Below are positions 1 through 5,928 of a stretch of 6,640 nucleotides of DNA, piece after piece. How positions within the stretch are numbered: the first letter of the stretch is position 1; each line of letters begins with the position of its first letter. Made by a program: the position numbers and the translations under genes. The stretch comes from Synechococcales cyanobacterium PMM_0085 (lineage in GTDB: Bacteria > Cyanobacteriota > Cyanobacteriia > Elainellales > Elainellaceae). The notes beneath the pieces were generated by a model, which saw only the letters and a list, made by a program, of their open reading frames with translations, made no database searches and was not told the DNA's origin. The stretch is from contig CASBQJ010000201.1 of assembly GCA_949127705.1 (NCBI GenBank), forward strand, positions 1-6,640, written 5' to 3'.

Positions 1-44
1 CCCCTACAATAACCCGCCCTCCGGATATTCGGTAATTAACGACA

Positions 45-203
45 CTAGCCTTTGGCCAGCCAGCCATGCAACCCAGCCGGGACTTGCACTAAAATCGCCT
101 GCAATTAATCGCCGTCTAACACCTCTATCTCCATCAAAATTTGGGTGGTAGACTCTAACAAATCGCGATTGAGTTGCAGAATGTCTAACGCCCGAAGATG
201 GGT
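45..203 (-). pseudogene. FtsH-like protease C-terminal remnant, broken by an in-frame stop
   Basis: Read on the minus strand from 203, the frame gives 32 residues beginning THLRALDILQLNRDLLES and ending in EIEVLDGD. It then meets TAA at 105-107 and continues in the same frame for 19 residues (LQAILVQVPAGLHGWLAKG) to TAG at 45-47. The pattern ALxIL-x2-NRxLL...ExEvldGD-[E]-LqaiL resembles the last helix-rich stretch of the FtsH peptidase domain (membrane AAA+ zinc protease). The family usually has an acidic residue where the stop falls, so one base change (GAA to TAA) would explain it. No start codon, AAA module or HEXXH zinc site is present: upstream of 203 the frame enters repeat-like DNA and stops at 249-251. 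What I see is the protein-like reading across the stop; the FtsH assignment is from family memory without a search. An overlapping 86-codon minus-strand frame (4-264) looks like a shadow. Confidence 0.55.
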
Positions 204-284
204 AAGGGGAGACGGAGCCAAAGTCCCTCGCCCCTGCTGGGAGAAGGCTTAAAGCCTTCGGCATATATGAAAAGGGTGAGGGCT
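204..284 (-). repeat. Cyanobacterial-type dispersed intergenic repeat with hairpin
   Basis: On the minus strand this reads AGCCCTCACCC, then a hairpin, then CTCCCAGCAGGGGCGAGGGA, then CTTTGGCTCCGTCTCCCC. This mix of CCCTCACCC, CTCCC and GAGGGACTTTG blocks resembles a family of interspersed repeats common between genes in many cyanobacteria. The core is an inverted repeat, GAAGGCT (243-249) and AGCCTTC (253-259), with a three-base loop. No U-run follows on the minus strand, so it is not a convincing intrinsic terminator for secA, although it lies only about 60 bases past the secA stop. Its left boundary coincides with the point where the FtsH-like reading is lost. Exact limits and family membership need a copy from elsewhere in the genome. 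Confidence 0.45.
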
Positions 285-320
285 ACAAAAGTGGGAACAC
301 CTCTGTGAACCTAATACCCG

Positions 321-3122
321 TTAAACCAGCTCAGAGGGTTGCACTACGGGTTGTGGCTGCGGCTGGAATTGGAACAGCGAGTAAACCACGTTGCGGCGGA
401 TGTCGGTCATCATGGCGAGGAAGAGTTCGTAGCCCTCGCTCTTATATTCAATCAGCGGATCTTTTTGACCATAACCGCGCAGCCCGATCGCCTCGCGCAG
501 CGCTTCCATTTGTTGCAGGTGTTCACGCCACAGCGTATCAATCTGCTGCAAAATAAAGAACCGTTCGGCCTGACGCATCAGACCCGCTGAGACGCCGTCT
601 ACCTGGGATTCTTTCATGTCGTAGGCAATCCGCACATGCTCGTGCAGGAAGGTTTTAATTTCACCCACTGACAGTTCTTCGAGCTGGCTGGGTTCTAAGT
701 CGGCGAGCAGGTAAACAAATTCTTTGACCTTGTTGACCATCTTTTCCAGTTCCCATTCTTCGGGTGGCAGGTCTGGATTGATGTAAGCTCCGACGATGTC
801 ATCCATCGTTAGTTCGGCATACTTAATCACCTGCTCTTTCAGGTCTTGCCCCTCTAGCACCCGTCGCCGTTCGGCATAGATGGCACGACGCTGATTATTC
901 ATCACTTCGTCGTACTCAAACACCTGTTTGCGGATGTCGTAGTAGTAGGTTTCAACTTTCTTTTGCGCGCCTTCTAGCGATCGCGTCAACATGCCCGACT
1001 CAATCGGCATATCTTCTTCGACCCGGAACACGTTCATCAGGCTGGCCACGCGATCGCCGCCAAAAATCCGCAGCAAGTTGTCTTCCAGGCTGAGGAAAAA
1101 GCGGGTAGAGCCAGGGTCACCTTGGCGTCCGGCACGGCCTCTCAGCTGGTTGTCAATCCGTCGCGACTCATGGCGCTCGGTGCCAGTCACATGTAGCCCG
1201 CCCAGTTTAACCACCTCATCGTGCTCAGTGCTGGTATACACTTCATACTCATGCCGAATCAAATTGTAAGCGTCCCGCAGCTTCAGAATCGCCGGATCAT
1301 CACTCGGAGCTTTTTCTGACGCAGTGGCCAGCCGATCTTCGGCTTCCAGTTCAGACAAGGAGCGCTCTCCATACTGTTTCACCGCCAAATCTACGGCGTC
1401 TTTCAATAAACGCTCAGCTTCGGCTGAAATCTTAATCGGAAATAAGTCAGCCGAAACTTTCCAGGTTTTTTGCTTACCGCCGGCAAACCCCTGACCGCCA
1501 CTGCGCCCACCCGGCATCACCCGGTTTGCCCCAAAGCTAGCCTCATCCTCAGGCTGCACAATCCGGGGCATAAAATATTCGCGGACTTTCAATCGCGCCA
1601 TATATTCGGAGTTGCCACCCAGAATAATGTCCGTACCGCGTCCGGCCATGTTAGTGGAAATGGTGACGGTGCCTTTACGGCCTGCTTGGGCAATAATTTC
1701 TGACTCGCGTTCCACATTTTCTGGCTTGGCATTGAGCAGATTATGGGATACTTTTAGCTCACTTAACAGGCGGGACAACACTTCCGACTTCTCAACGCTA
1801 GTCGTACCTACCAGCACCGGACGCCCGACTTCGTGCATCTCAGAACATTCTTGGGCAACAGCTTTCCACTTCGCAATCTCAGTTTTGTAAACCACATCCG
1901 ACAGATCGTGTCGCCCGGTTGTGCGATTGGTCGGAATGATGGTGACTTCTAGATTGTAGATTTTTCCAAATTCTGCTTCTTCTGTTTTGGCGGTGCCTGT
2001 CATGCCCGCTAGTTTGGGATAGAGCAAGAAGAAGTTTTGGTAGGTGATGGTGGCCAGGGTTTGGGTTTCGGGCTGAATCTCCACCCGCTCTTTAGCTTCA
2101 ATCGCCTGGTGCAGACCATCGCTCCAGCGCCGACCGGGCATCACTCGTCCGGTGAACTCGTCCACAATCACAATTTCGTCATCGCGAACAATGTAGTTCA
2201 CATTTTTGATGAACAGTTCTTTGGCCTTGATGGCGTTGAAAATATAGTGCGCCCATGGATCCTTTGGATCGAACAGATCGCTTACATTCAGCACCTGCTC
2301 AGCGGTAACATACCCTTCGTCGGCCAACAGCACATTGCGCTGCTTCTCTTCGACTTCGTAATGCCCATTCGGGTCGTCTTCGTTGGCCTTGCGCTGGAGC
2401 TGAGCCGCCACTTCTGCCGCCCGCGTGTATTTTTCACTGGGGCGCTCCACCTGACCAGAAATGATTAGCGGTGTGCGGGCTTCATCGACCAGCACCGAAT
2501 CTACTTCATCAATGATGCAATAGTTAAACGGGCGCTGCACGACTTCTTGCATGGACGTGGCCATGTTGTCGCGCAGATAGTCAAATCCCAGTTCGCTGTT
2601 GGTGCCGTAGGTAATGTCGCAGGCATAATTTTTTTGGCGCTCAGTGGGGTTCATCCCCGACTGAATTAGCCCAACACTAAGCCCCAAGAACCGATGAACT
2701 TGCCCCATCCATTCCGCATCTCGTCGAGCCAGGTAGTCGTTGACGGTAATGACATGCACGCCCTTACCAGAAATAGCGTTCAAGTAAGCGGGTAGAGTGG
2801 CAACCAAGGTTTTGCCTTCACCCGTCTTCATTTCAGCAATTTGGCCGTTGTGCAATACCATTCCGCCTAGCATTTGCACATCAAAGTGGCGCAAACCGAG
2901 CACCCGTTTCCCAGCTTCTCGCATCACGGCAAATGCTTCGGTTAGCAAGTCGTCTAGGGTTTCACCTTTCTCTATCCGCTGCTTAAACTCGCCTGTCTTG
3001 CCGCGCAGATCGTCGTCAGACAACACTTGCATATCGGATTCTAACAGCCTAATTTCTGCCACATCGGGCTGATATTTCTTGAGTTTGCGTGCGTTGGGGT
3101 CACCCAGCAGAGTCTTCAACAT
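321..3122 (-). CDS. secA: SecA, preprotein translocase motor ATPase
   Basis: SecA is the ATP-driven motor that pushes unfolded preproteins through SecYEG; cyanobacteria use it at the plasma and thylakoid membranes. The 933-residue product is full length. It shows DVQMLGG (81-87), Walker A MKTGEGKT (98-105), Walker B IIDEVD (203-208) and the start of the preprotein cross-linking region at TPLIISG (217-223). The second motor domain has TNMAGRGTDI (490-499) and the arginine-rich motif DNQLRGRAGRQGD (657-669). Between about 510 and 635 lies a long insert typical of cyanobacterial and plastid SecA. The two-helix finger region follows (QQIDTLWREHLQQME, about 859-873). The C-terminus ends in a PQPQP tail without the CxCx8CH zinc finger of the E. 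coli protein, as expected for this lineage. Start ATG is at 3120-3122 and stop TAA at 321-323. No strong Shine-Dalgarno precedes the ATG, but the start MLKTLLGDPNARKLKKY matches the family N-terminus. Confidence 0.98.
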   Translation of the reverse strand: MLKTLLGDPNARKLKKYQPDVAEIRLLESDMQVLSDDDLRGKTGEFKQRIEKGETLDDLLTEAFAVMREAGKRVLGLRHFDVQMLGGMVLHNGQIAEMKTGEGKTLVATLPAYLNAISGKGVHVITVNDYLARRDAEWMGQVHRFLGLSVGLIQSGMNPTERQKNYACDITYGTNSELGFDYLRDNMATSMQEVVQRPFNYCIIDEVDSVLVDEARTPLIISGQVERPSEKYTRAAEVAAQLQRKANEDDPNGHYEVEEKQRNVLLADEGYVTAEQVLNVSDLFDPKDPWAHYIFNAIKAKELFIKNVNYIVRDDEIVIVDEFTGRVMPGRRWSDGLHQAIEAKERVEIQPETQTLATITYQNFFLLYPKLAGMTGTAKTEEAEFGKIYNLEVTIIPTNRTTGRHDLSDVVYKTEIAKWKAVAQECSEMHEVGRPVLVGTTSVEKSEVLSRLLSELKVSHNLLNAKPENVERESEIIAQAGRKGTVTISTNMAGRGTDIILGGNSEYMARLKVREYFMPRIVQPEDEASFGANRVMPGGRSGGQGFAGGKQKTWKVSADLFPIKISAEAERLLKDAVDLAVKQYGERSLSELEAEDRLATASEKAPSDDPAILKLRDAYNLIRHEYEVYTSTEHDEVVKLGGLHVTGTERHESRRIDNQLRGRAGRQGDPGSTRFFLSLEDNLLRIFGGDRVASLMNVFRVEEDMPIESGMLTRSLEGAQKKVETYYYDIRKQVFEYDEVMNNQRRAIYAERRRVLEGQDLKEQVIKYAELTMDDIVGAYINPDLPPEEWELEKMVNKVKEFVYLLADLEPSQLEELSVGEIKTFLHEHVRIAYDMKESQVDGVSAGLMRQAERFFILQQIDTLWREHLQQMEALREAIGLRGYGQKDPLIEYKSEGYELFLAMMTDIRRNVVYSLFQFQPQPQPVVQPSELV

Positions 3123-3171
3123 GGCGAGAATGCGCTATTTGTGAACAAAGGATTTGAAGCGATGTAGCTTA

Positions 3172-3177
3172 ATTGTA
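3172..3177 (-). promoter_or_regulatory. Possible -10 box for secA
   Basis: The minus strand reads TACAAT here, about 50 bases upstream of the secA ATG, a good match to a sigma-70 -10 hexamer. Upstream, where the -35 box should be, the minus strand is a C-rich run and has no TTGACA-like hexamer. If it is used, the promoter may depend on an activator or lack a -35. This is a pattern match only. Confidence 0.25.
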
Positions 3178-3294
3178 GCCGACGGGGGATGAGGGGTTGG
3201 GGGGTAGTGTGCTGTTTTAGAATTTGATTTTCCGTGCCCAGAACGTCGAGGAATCTAGTTTTTGAGCGAGGCTAAACAGCGTCTCAAGTTCGCC

Positions 3295-3981
3295 CTAAGG
3301 AGCATTGTCCCAGGCGGGAGTCAGGCGGCGAAAGTTGAACTCTAGCGCCGCAGGATGACAGGTCAGACAACTGCCAAACGAGGCGGGGCTAGGTAAGTCT
3401 ACACGGGGGTGCAGAGCTTTAAAGGAGCGAGATGCTTCAAACCGCGTGGGCAGCGTTTCGCCTTGAAGGGCAGGGCGGGAATAGTTGCGCAAATAGTTCC
3501 ACAGAATTAGCCGAGCTGGATCTTGCAGTGGGGTAATTTGCACGCCGTAGTGTTGAGCGTTTTGCACAATATACGCCCAACTTTGAGTCGGTAGGATCGC
3601 TGGCGGTGGAGCCAAGTGGCAGGTGGCACAGTTTTGGAGGTAGACCTGCTGCCCTAGCTGAAACTGCTGGGGCACGGCATCGACCGTACCAATGGCGGGC
3701 GCAGCCGCAGCAATGGCGGTAGCCGCAGAGGCCGCTGGCAAGGGTGGCGTTGTGGCGCGGGCTAGGCCCCAACCCAGCGTCAGGCTCCAGCACAGTAGCA
3801 TTAGGGGCAAGAGCAGCGATCGCCCTCTCACACCCTGGGTCAGAGTCTGCGTCACACCCTGGGTCAGAGCCTGCGTCACTCCCTGCGTCAGACCCTGACG
3901 ACGCCAACCCCAGTGCAGGTTGGAGAGCAACTTTAGTATAAATAATTTGAATGAAGAAAATTTAAGTAGCAACCGATGCAT
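3295..3981 (-). CDS. Secreted di-haem cytochrome c of unknown role
   Basis: The 228-residue product has two c-type haem sites, CATCH (residues 118-122) and CLTCH (205-209), 87 residues apart. Conserved-looking blocks lie between and around them: LGQQVYLQNCATCHLAPPPAILPTQSW split over 109-135, WNYLRNYSRP (161-170), and SFKALHPRVDLP followed by the second haem site. I know this layout from cyanobacterial proteins named only 'diheme cytochrome C'; partner and pathway are unknown to me. A Sec signal peptide is clear at about 51-76 (RGRSLLLPLMLLCWSLTLGW then ARA-T), so the mature domain should lie in the periplasm or thylakoid lumen. An Ala/Pro-rich linker follows. The first 50 residues are odd: a hydrophobic/basic stretch, then the repeated LTQGVTQ from a tandem repeat. 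The ATG at 3981 has AAGAGGA about 12 bases upstream. An in-frame GTG at 3831 would give a 178-residue protein starting at the signal peptide. Which start is used is open. Confidence 0.85.
   Translation of the reverse strand: MHRLLLKFSSFKLFILKLLSNLHWGWRRQGLTQGVTQALTQGVTQTLTQGVRGRSLLLPLMLLCWSLTLGWGLARATTPPLPAASAATAIAAAAPAIGTVDAVPQQFQLGQQVYLQNCATCHLAPPPAILPTQSWAYIVQNAQHYGVQITPLQDPARLILWNYLRNYSRPALQGETLPTRFEASRSFKALHPRVDLPSPASFGSCLTCHPAALEFNFRRLTPAWDNAP
3816..3823. repeat. HIP1 octamer
   Basis: A perfect GCGATCGC, the highly iterated palindrome abundant in many cyanobacterial genomes. Here it lies inside the signal-peptide coding part of the cytochrome gene. Other perfect copies in this window are at 977-984 and 1050-1057 (inside secA), and at 4365-4372 and 4743-4750 (non-coding). 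Confidence 0.9.
3827..3898 (-). repeat. Three 24-base tandem repeats inside the cytochrome gene
   Basis: Three direct copies of a 24-base unit lie at 3827-3850, 3851-3874 and 3875-3898. The first two differ at two positions and the third is more diverged. As 24 is a multiple of three, the reading frame is kept, and the units encode LTQGVTQA, LTQGVTQT and LTQGVRG at residues 31-52, just before the signal peptide. Each unit contains an in-frame GTG (5' bases at 3879, 3855 and 3831). The block looks like a recent slippage or unequal-exchange expansion. Confidence 0.85.
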
Positions 3982-3990
3982 ATCAGGTGT

Positions 3991-3998
3991 AATTCCTC
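3991..3998 (-). promoter_or_regulatory. Ribosome binding site supporting the long cytochrome start
   Basis: On the minus strand AAGAGGAATT lies about 12 bases before the ATG at 3979-3981. The spacing is slightly long but the GAGG core is good. No comparable purine-rich site with proper spacing precedes the alternative GTG at 3831, so this favours the longer product with its repeat-bearing N-terminus. Confidence 0.4.
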
Positions 3999-4010
3999 TT
4001 CAACACTGTC

Positions 4011-4055
4011 CTGGCTATCGTGACCCTGTCTATCGTGATCCTAGCTATCGTGGCT
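4011..4055. repeat. 15-base unit repeated three times
   Basis: Three adjacent imperfect copies, CTGGCTATCGTGACC (4011-4025), CTGTCTATCGTGATC (4026-4040) and CTAGCTATCGTGGCT (4041-4055), share CTATCGTG in the same phase. They lie 30 bases upstream of the cytochrome ATG, in its probable leader or promoter. They could be a minisatellite or three binding sites one and a half helical turns apart; sequence alone does not decide. Confidence 0.85.
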
Positions 4056-4608
4056 CAAACCCCTCTGAAGCTTTGCTACTCCGCTAGCCTCACCATTATG
4101 CAGCCATTCTAAGGGGAGTCAGCCGTTCTCATCTGAGATTAAGCCTGAAAAGACAAGCCTGAAAAAGTACCTAAGAAGCAGTAATACTGAAAAACATCTG
4201 TATGAATTTGAATAAGGTATTGTAAGACTGGAACTTCTGGGGTCTCGATGCGTCTGTTGCCTATCGGTTCTTACAACACATCACCCTGGCTCACATTTTT
4301 AACCCAAAATTCAACTTAAAGTTTATCTAAATCGATATCTGACCCATCAAACCCCTGCGGTAGGGCGATCGCAGCCCTCACCATAAAACAATCTGCAGTA
4401 TAAGTACCTATCACTTTTAAAGTTTGATCAATTTTGAGTGGTACTGTTTTAGAATGTGCTATCAATTCTTTAGAATAATTGCGTTAGGCATAAACGATCG
4501 TATTTCCAACCTAGCCAGCTTATTTTCTTCACCTCCAGTGCATTTATTCATTCCTCGGGCAATCTCTCAGGTCAACCCTTACCATTGCTCTCATATCAAG
4601 CCTGCAAC

Positions 4609-4637
4609 CTTGCCCAAGTAAATCTTGCCAAGTAAAT
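4609..4637. repeat. Short tandem duplication upstream of mreB
   Basis: CTTGCCCAAGTAAAT (4609-4623) is followed directly by CTTGCCAAGTAAAT (4624-4637), identical except for one missing C. It looks like a local slippage event and is the third short tandem repeat in this region. Confidence 0.75.
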
Positions 4638-4657
4638 AGTCAGGGAAATCTAGGTTG

Positions 4658-4671
4658 GGTTTGCCCAAACC
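4658..4671. repeat. Small hairpin upstream of the mreB promoter
   Basis: GGTTTG (4658-4663) and CAAACC (4666-4671) form a perfect six-base inverted repeat around CC. An overlapping alternative pairs TTGGG (4655-4659) with CCCAA (4664-4668). No T-run follows on the plus strand; on the minus strand several As and Ts follow but not a clear run. It could be an operator or chance. Confidence 0.4.
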
Positions 4672-4679
4672 ACACAAAT

Positions 4680-4710
4680 TTGACTAGACGGTTGATAAAA
4701 ACCGTAATAA
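4680..4710 (+). promoter_or_regulatory. Candidate mreB promoter
   Basis: TTGACT (4680-4685) matches five of six -35 consensus bases. TAATAA (4705-4710) is a fair -10 box at a 19-base spacing, which is longer than ideal; shifting one base gives GTAATA at 18. A start site here would give an mreB leader of roughly 90 bases. No better promoter is seen nearer the gene. TAGAAT at 4450-4455 has no matching -35. Confidence 0.4.
4688..4705. promoter_or_regulatory. 18-base dyad in the promoter spacer, possible operator
   Basis: ACGGTT (4688-4693) and AACCGT (4700-4705) are perfect reverse complements around GATAAA. The dyad fills the space between the proposed -35 and -10 boxes and touches the -10. 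That is where a repressor would block RNA polymerase, or where an activator of the MerR type would act on a long spacer. No regulator is encoded in the window. Confidence 0.4.
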
Positions 4711-4807
4711 AATCCACATCGGCTAGCCTTATTTTTGTGAATGCGATCGCTTCAATGTCAATTTATGCCAAGAGCCAGATTTTTAGTTTTGGGAGCTGAG
4801 TAAGCTA

Positions 4808-5851
4808 GTGGGACTGTTTAAACGTTTTTCGCTATCTCGGGACATGGGTATCGATCTAGGTACCGCCAATACCCTTGTGTATGTTTCTGGTCGAGGAATT
4901 GTCCTCCAGGAACCCTCAGTCGTTGCAATTGACCAAACTCTAAAGGTTCCACTAGCAGTCGGGGAAGAAGCTAAGAAAATGTTGGGGCGAACACCCGGAA
5001 ACGTGGTAGCCCTTCGTCCGCTGCGCGATGGGGTAATTGCCGACTTCGACACCGCCGAATTGATGCTGAAGCACTTTATCCGTCGTGTCCATGAAGGACG
5101 GCAGCTGGTCTCGCCTCGGATTGTGATTGGCATCCCCAGTGGCGTCACAGGAGTAGAGCGGCGAGCTGTGATGGAAGCGGCCACGCAGGCGGGTGCTCGC
5201 GATGTGTACTTGATTGATGAACCCGTGGCAGCGGCGATCGGGGCAGGCTTACCCGTGGCCGAACCCACCGGAAACATGATCATCGATATTGGCGGTGGCA
5301 CCACAGAAGTAGCCGTACTGAGCTTACAAGGCACCGTGCTCAGCGAATCTGTCCGGGTAGCTGGCGATGAGCTAAGCGAAGCCATTACCCAATACATGAA
5401 GAAGGTACACAACCTAGTCATTGGGGAGCGCACCTCCGAAGAAATTAAAATCGTAGTTGGGTCGGCCTATCCGATTGACAACCACGATGAAATTGCCATG
5501 GACGTGCGGGGCTTGCACCTGCTTTCCGGTTTACCGCGCACGGTCTCTGTGAAAGCGCCCGAAATTCGTGAAGCCATGGCAGAGCCACTTTCTGTTATTA
5601 TCGAAGCCGTTAAGCGCACCTTAGAGCGCACGCCTCCCGAGCTGGCAGCCGACATTATCGATCGAGGTATTATGCTCGCAGGTGGGGGTGCCTTGCTCAA
5701 GGGATTAGATACTCTGATCAGTCACGAAACTGGCATTGTGGTTCACGTTGCCGCCGACCCTCTTAGCTGTGTGGTGTTGGGAACAGGTCGAGTGCTAGAA
5801 AACTTCAAACAGTTGGAGCGGGTGTTTAGCGGTCACTCGCGCAGCATGTAG
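4808..5851 (+). CDS. mreB: MreB, actin-like rod-shape filament protein
   Basis: MreB forms ATP-dependent filaments under the plasma membrane and positions the cell-wall elongation machinery. The 347-residue product is full length. Actin-fold motifs are intact: phosphate 1 GIDLGTANTLVY (14-25), the connect region LIDEPVAAAIGAG (135-147) with Glu138, phosphate 2 IIDIGGGTTEVAV (158-170), and the adenosine motif LAGGGALLKGL (290-300). The extreme N-terminus MGLFKRF is hydrophobic and basic, fitting membrane attachment. The start is a GTG at 4808-4810, preceded by GGGAG (4791-4795) with a 12-base gap; the alternative ATG at codon 13 would remove the usual N-terminus. Stop is TAG at 5849-5851. mreC follows after 77 bases on the same strand, so the two are probably one operon. 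The proposed promoter lies about 100 bases upstream. Confidence 0.97.
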   Translation: MGLFKRFSLSRDMGIDLGTANTLVYVSGRGIVLQEPSVVAIDQTLKVPLAVGEEAKKMLGRTPGNVVALRPLRDGVIADFDTAELMLKHFIRRVHEGRQLVSPRIVIGIPSGVTGVERRAVMEAATQAGARDVYLIDEPVAAAIGAGLPVAEPTGNMIIDIGGGTTEVAVLSLQGTVLSESVRVAGDELSEAITQYMKKVHNLVIGERTSEEIKIVVGSAYPIDNHDEIAMDVRGLHLLSGLPRTVSVKAPEIREAMAEPLSVIIEAVKRTLERTPPELAADIIDRGIMLAGGGALLKGLDTLISHETGIVVHVAADPLSCVVLGTGRVLENFKQLERVFSGHSRSM

Positions 5852-5928
5852 CTGGAGGGGGTAGAAGGGATCATTGAGGCGATTACCAACTCAGCTTAGG
5901 AACCTTAGTGTAGAAAATAGTGGGTTGA

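Larger units (their letters stand above)
3982..4806. other. Long non-coding region between divergent cytochrome and mreB genes
   Basis: This 825-base stretch separates two divergently read genes. I find no convincing protein gene on either strand; the longest frame (4424-4621, plus, TTG start) has no recognisable domain and no Shine-Dalgarno. It is more AT-rich than the flanking genes. It holds a 15-base triplicate (4011-4055), a spaced direct repeat of AAGCCTGAAAA (4141-4151 and 4155-4165), two HIP1 octamers, the palindrome TTGATCAA (4424-4431), a 15/14-base duplication (4609-4637), a small hairpin (4658-4671) and a plausible mreB promoter (4680-4710). The rest shows nothing I can assign. 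A small RNA or long 5' leader could hide here but I see no known signature. Confidence 0.6.

Noticed and set aside
243..259. Hairpin downstream of secA as an intrinsic terminator
   Set aside because: The stem is only seven base pairs and no U-run follows on the minus strand; it fits better as part of the dispersed repeat.
4..264. 86-codon minus-strand frame at the left edge
   Set aside because: It starts inside the repeat, has no recognisable domain, and overlaps in another frame the much more protein-like FtsH-type reading.
2037..2468. 143-codon plus-strand frame opposite secA
   Set aside because: Antisense shadow of secA without any recognisable motif or ribosome site.
3437..3907. 156-codon minus-strand frame rich in GSDAGSDPG
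   Set aside because: It is the out-of-frame shadow of the cytochrome gene; its Asp/Gly repeats are just the 24-base tandem repeat read in another frame.
4020..4112. Possible 30-residue membrane peptide (GTG start, plus strand) across the 15-base triplicate
   Set aside because: The hydrophobic run comes from the repeat itself; no ribosome site, no match to the small photosystem or cytochrome b6f subunits I know.
3212..4455. Identical 12-mer CTGTTTTAGAAT at 3212-3223 and 4444-4455
   Set aside because: About one exact 12-base match is expected by chance in a window of this size, and the surroundings do not align.
4424..4621. 65-codon plus-strand frame starting with TTG
   Set aside because: No Shine-Dalgarno, no domain, composition like translated AT-rich spacer, and it runs into the duplicated sequence at its end.
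4783..5433. 216-codon minus-strand frame opposite mreB
   Set aside because: Antisense shadow of mreB; no domain, Ser/Thr/Arg-rich content typical of a reversed coding frame.
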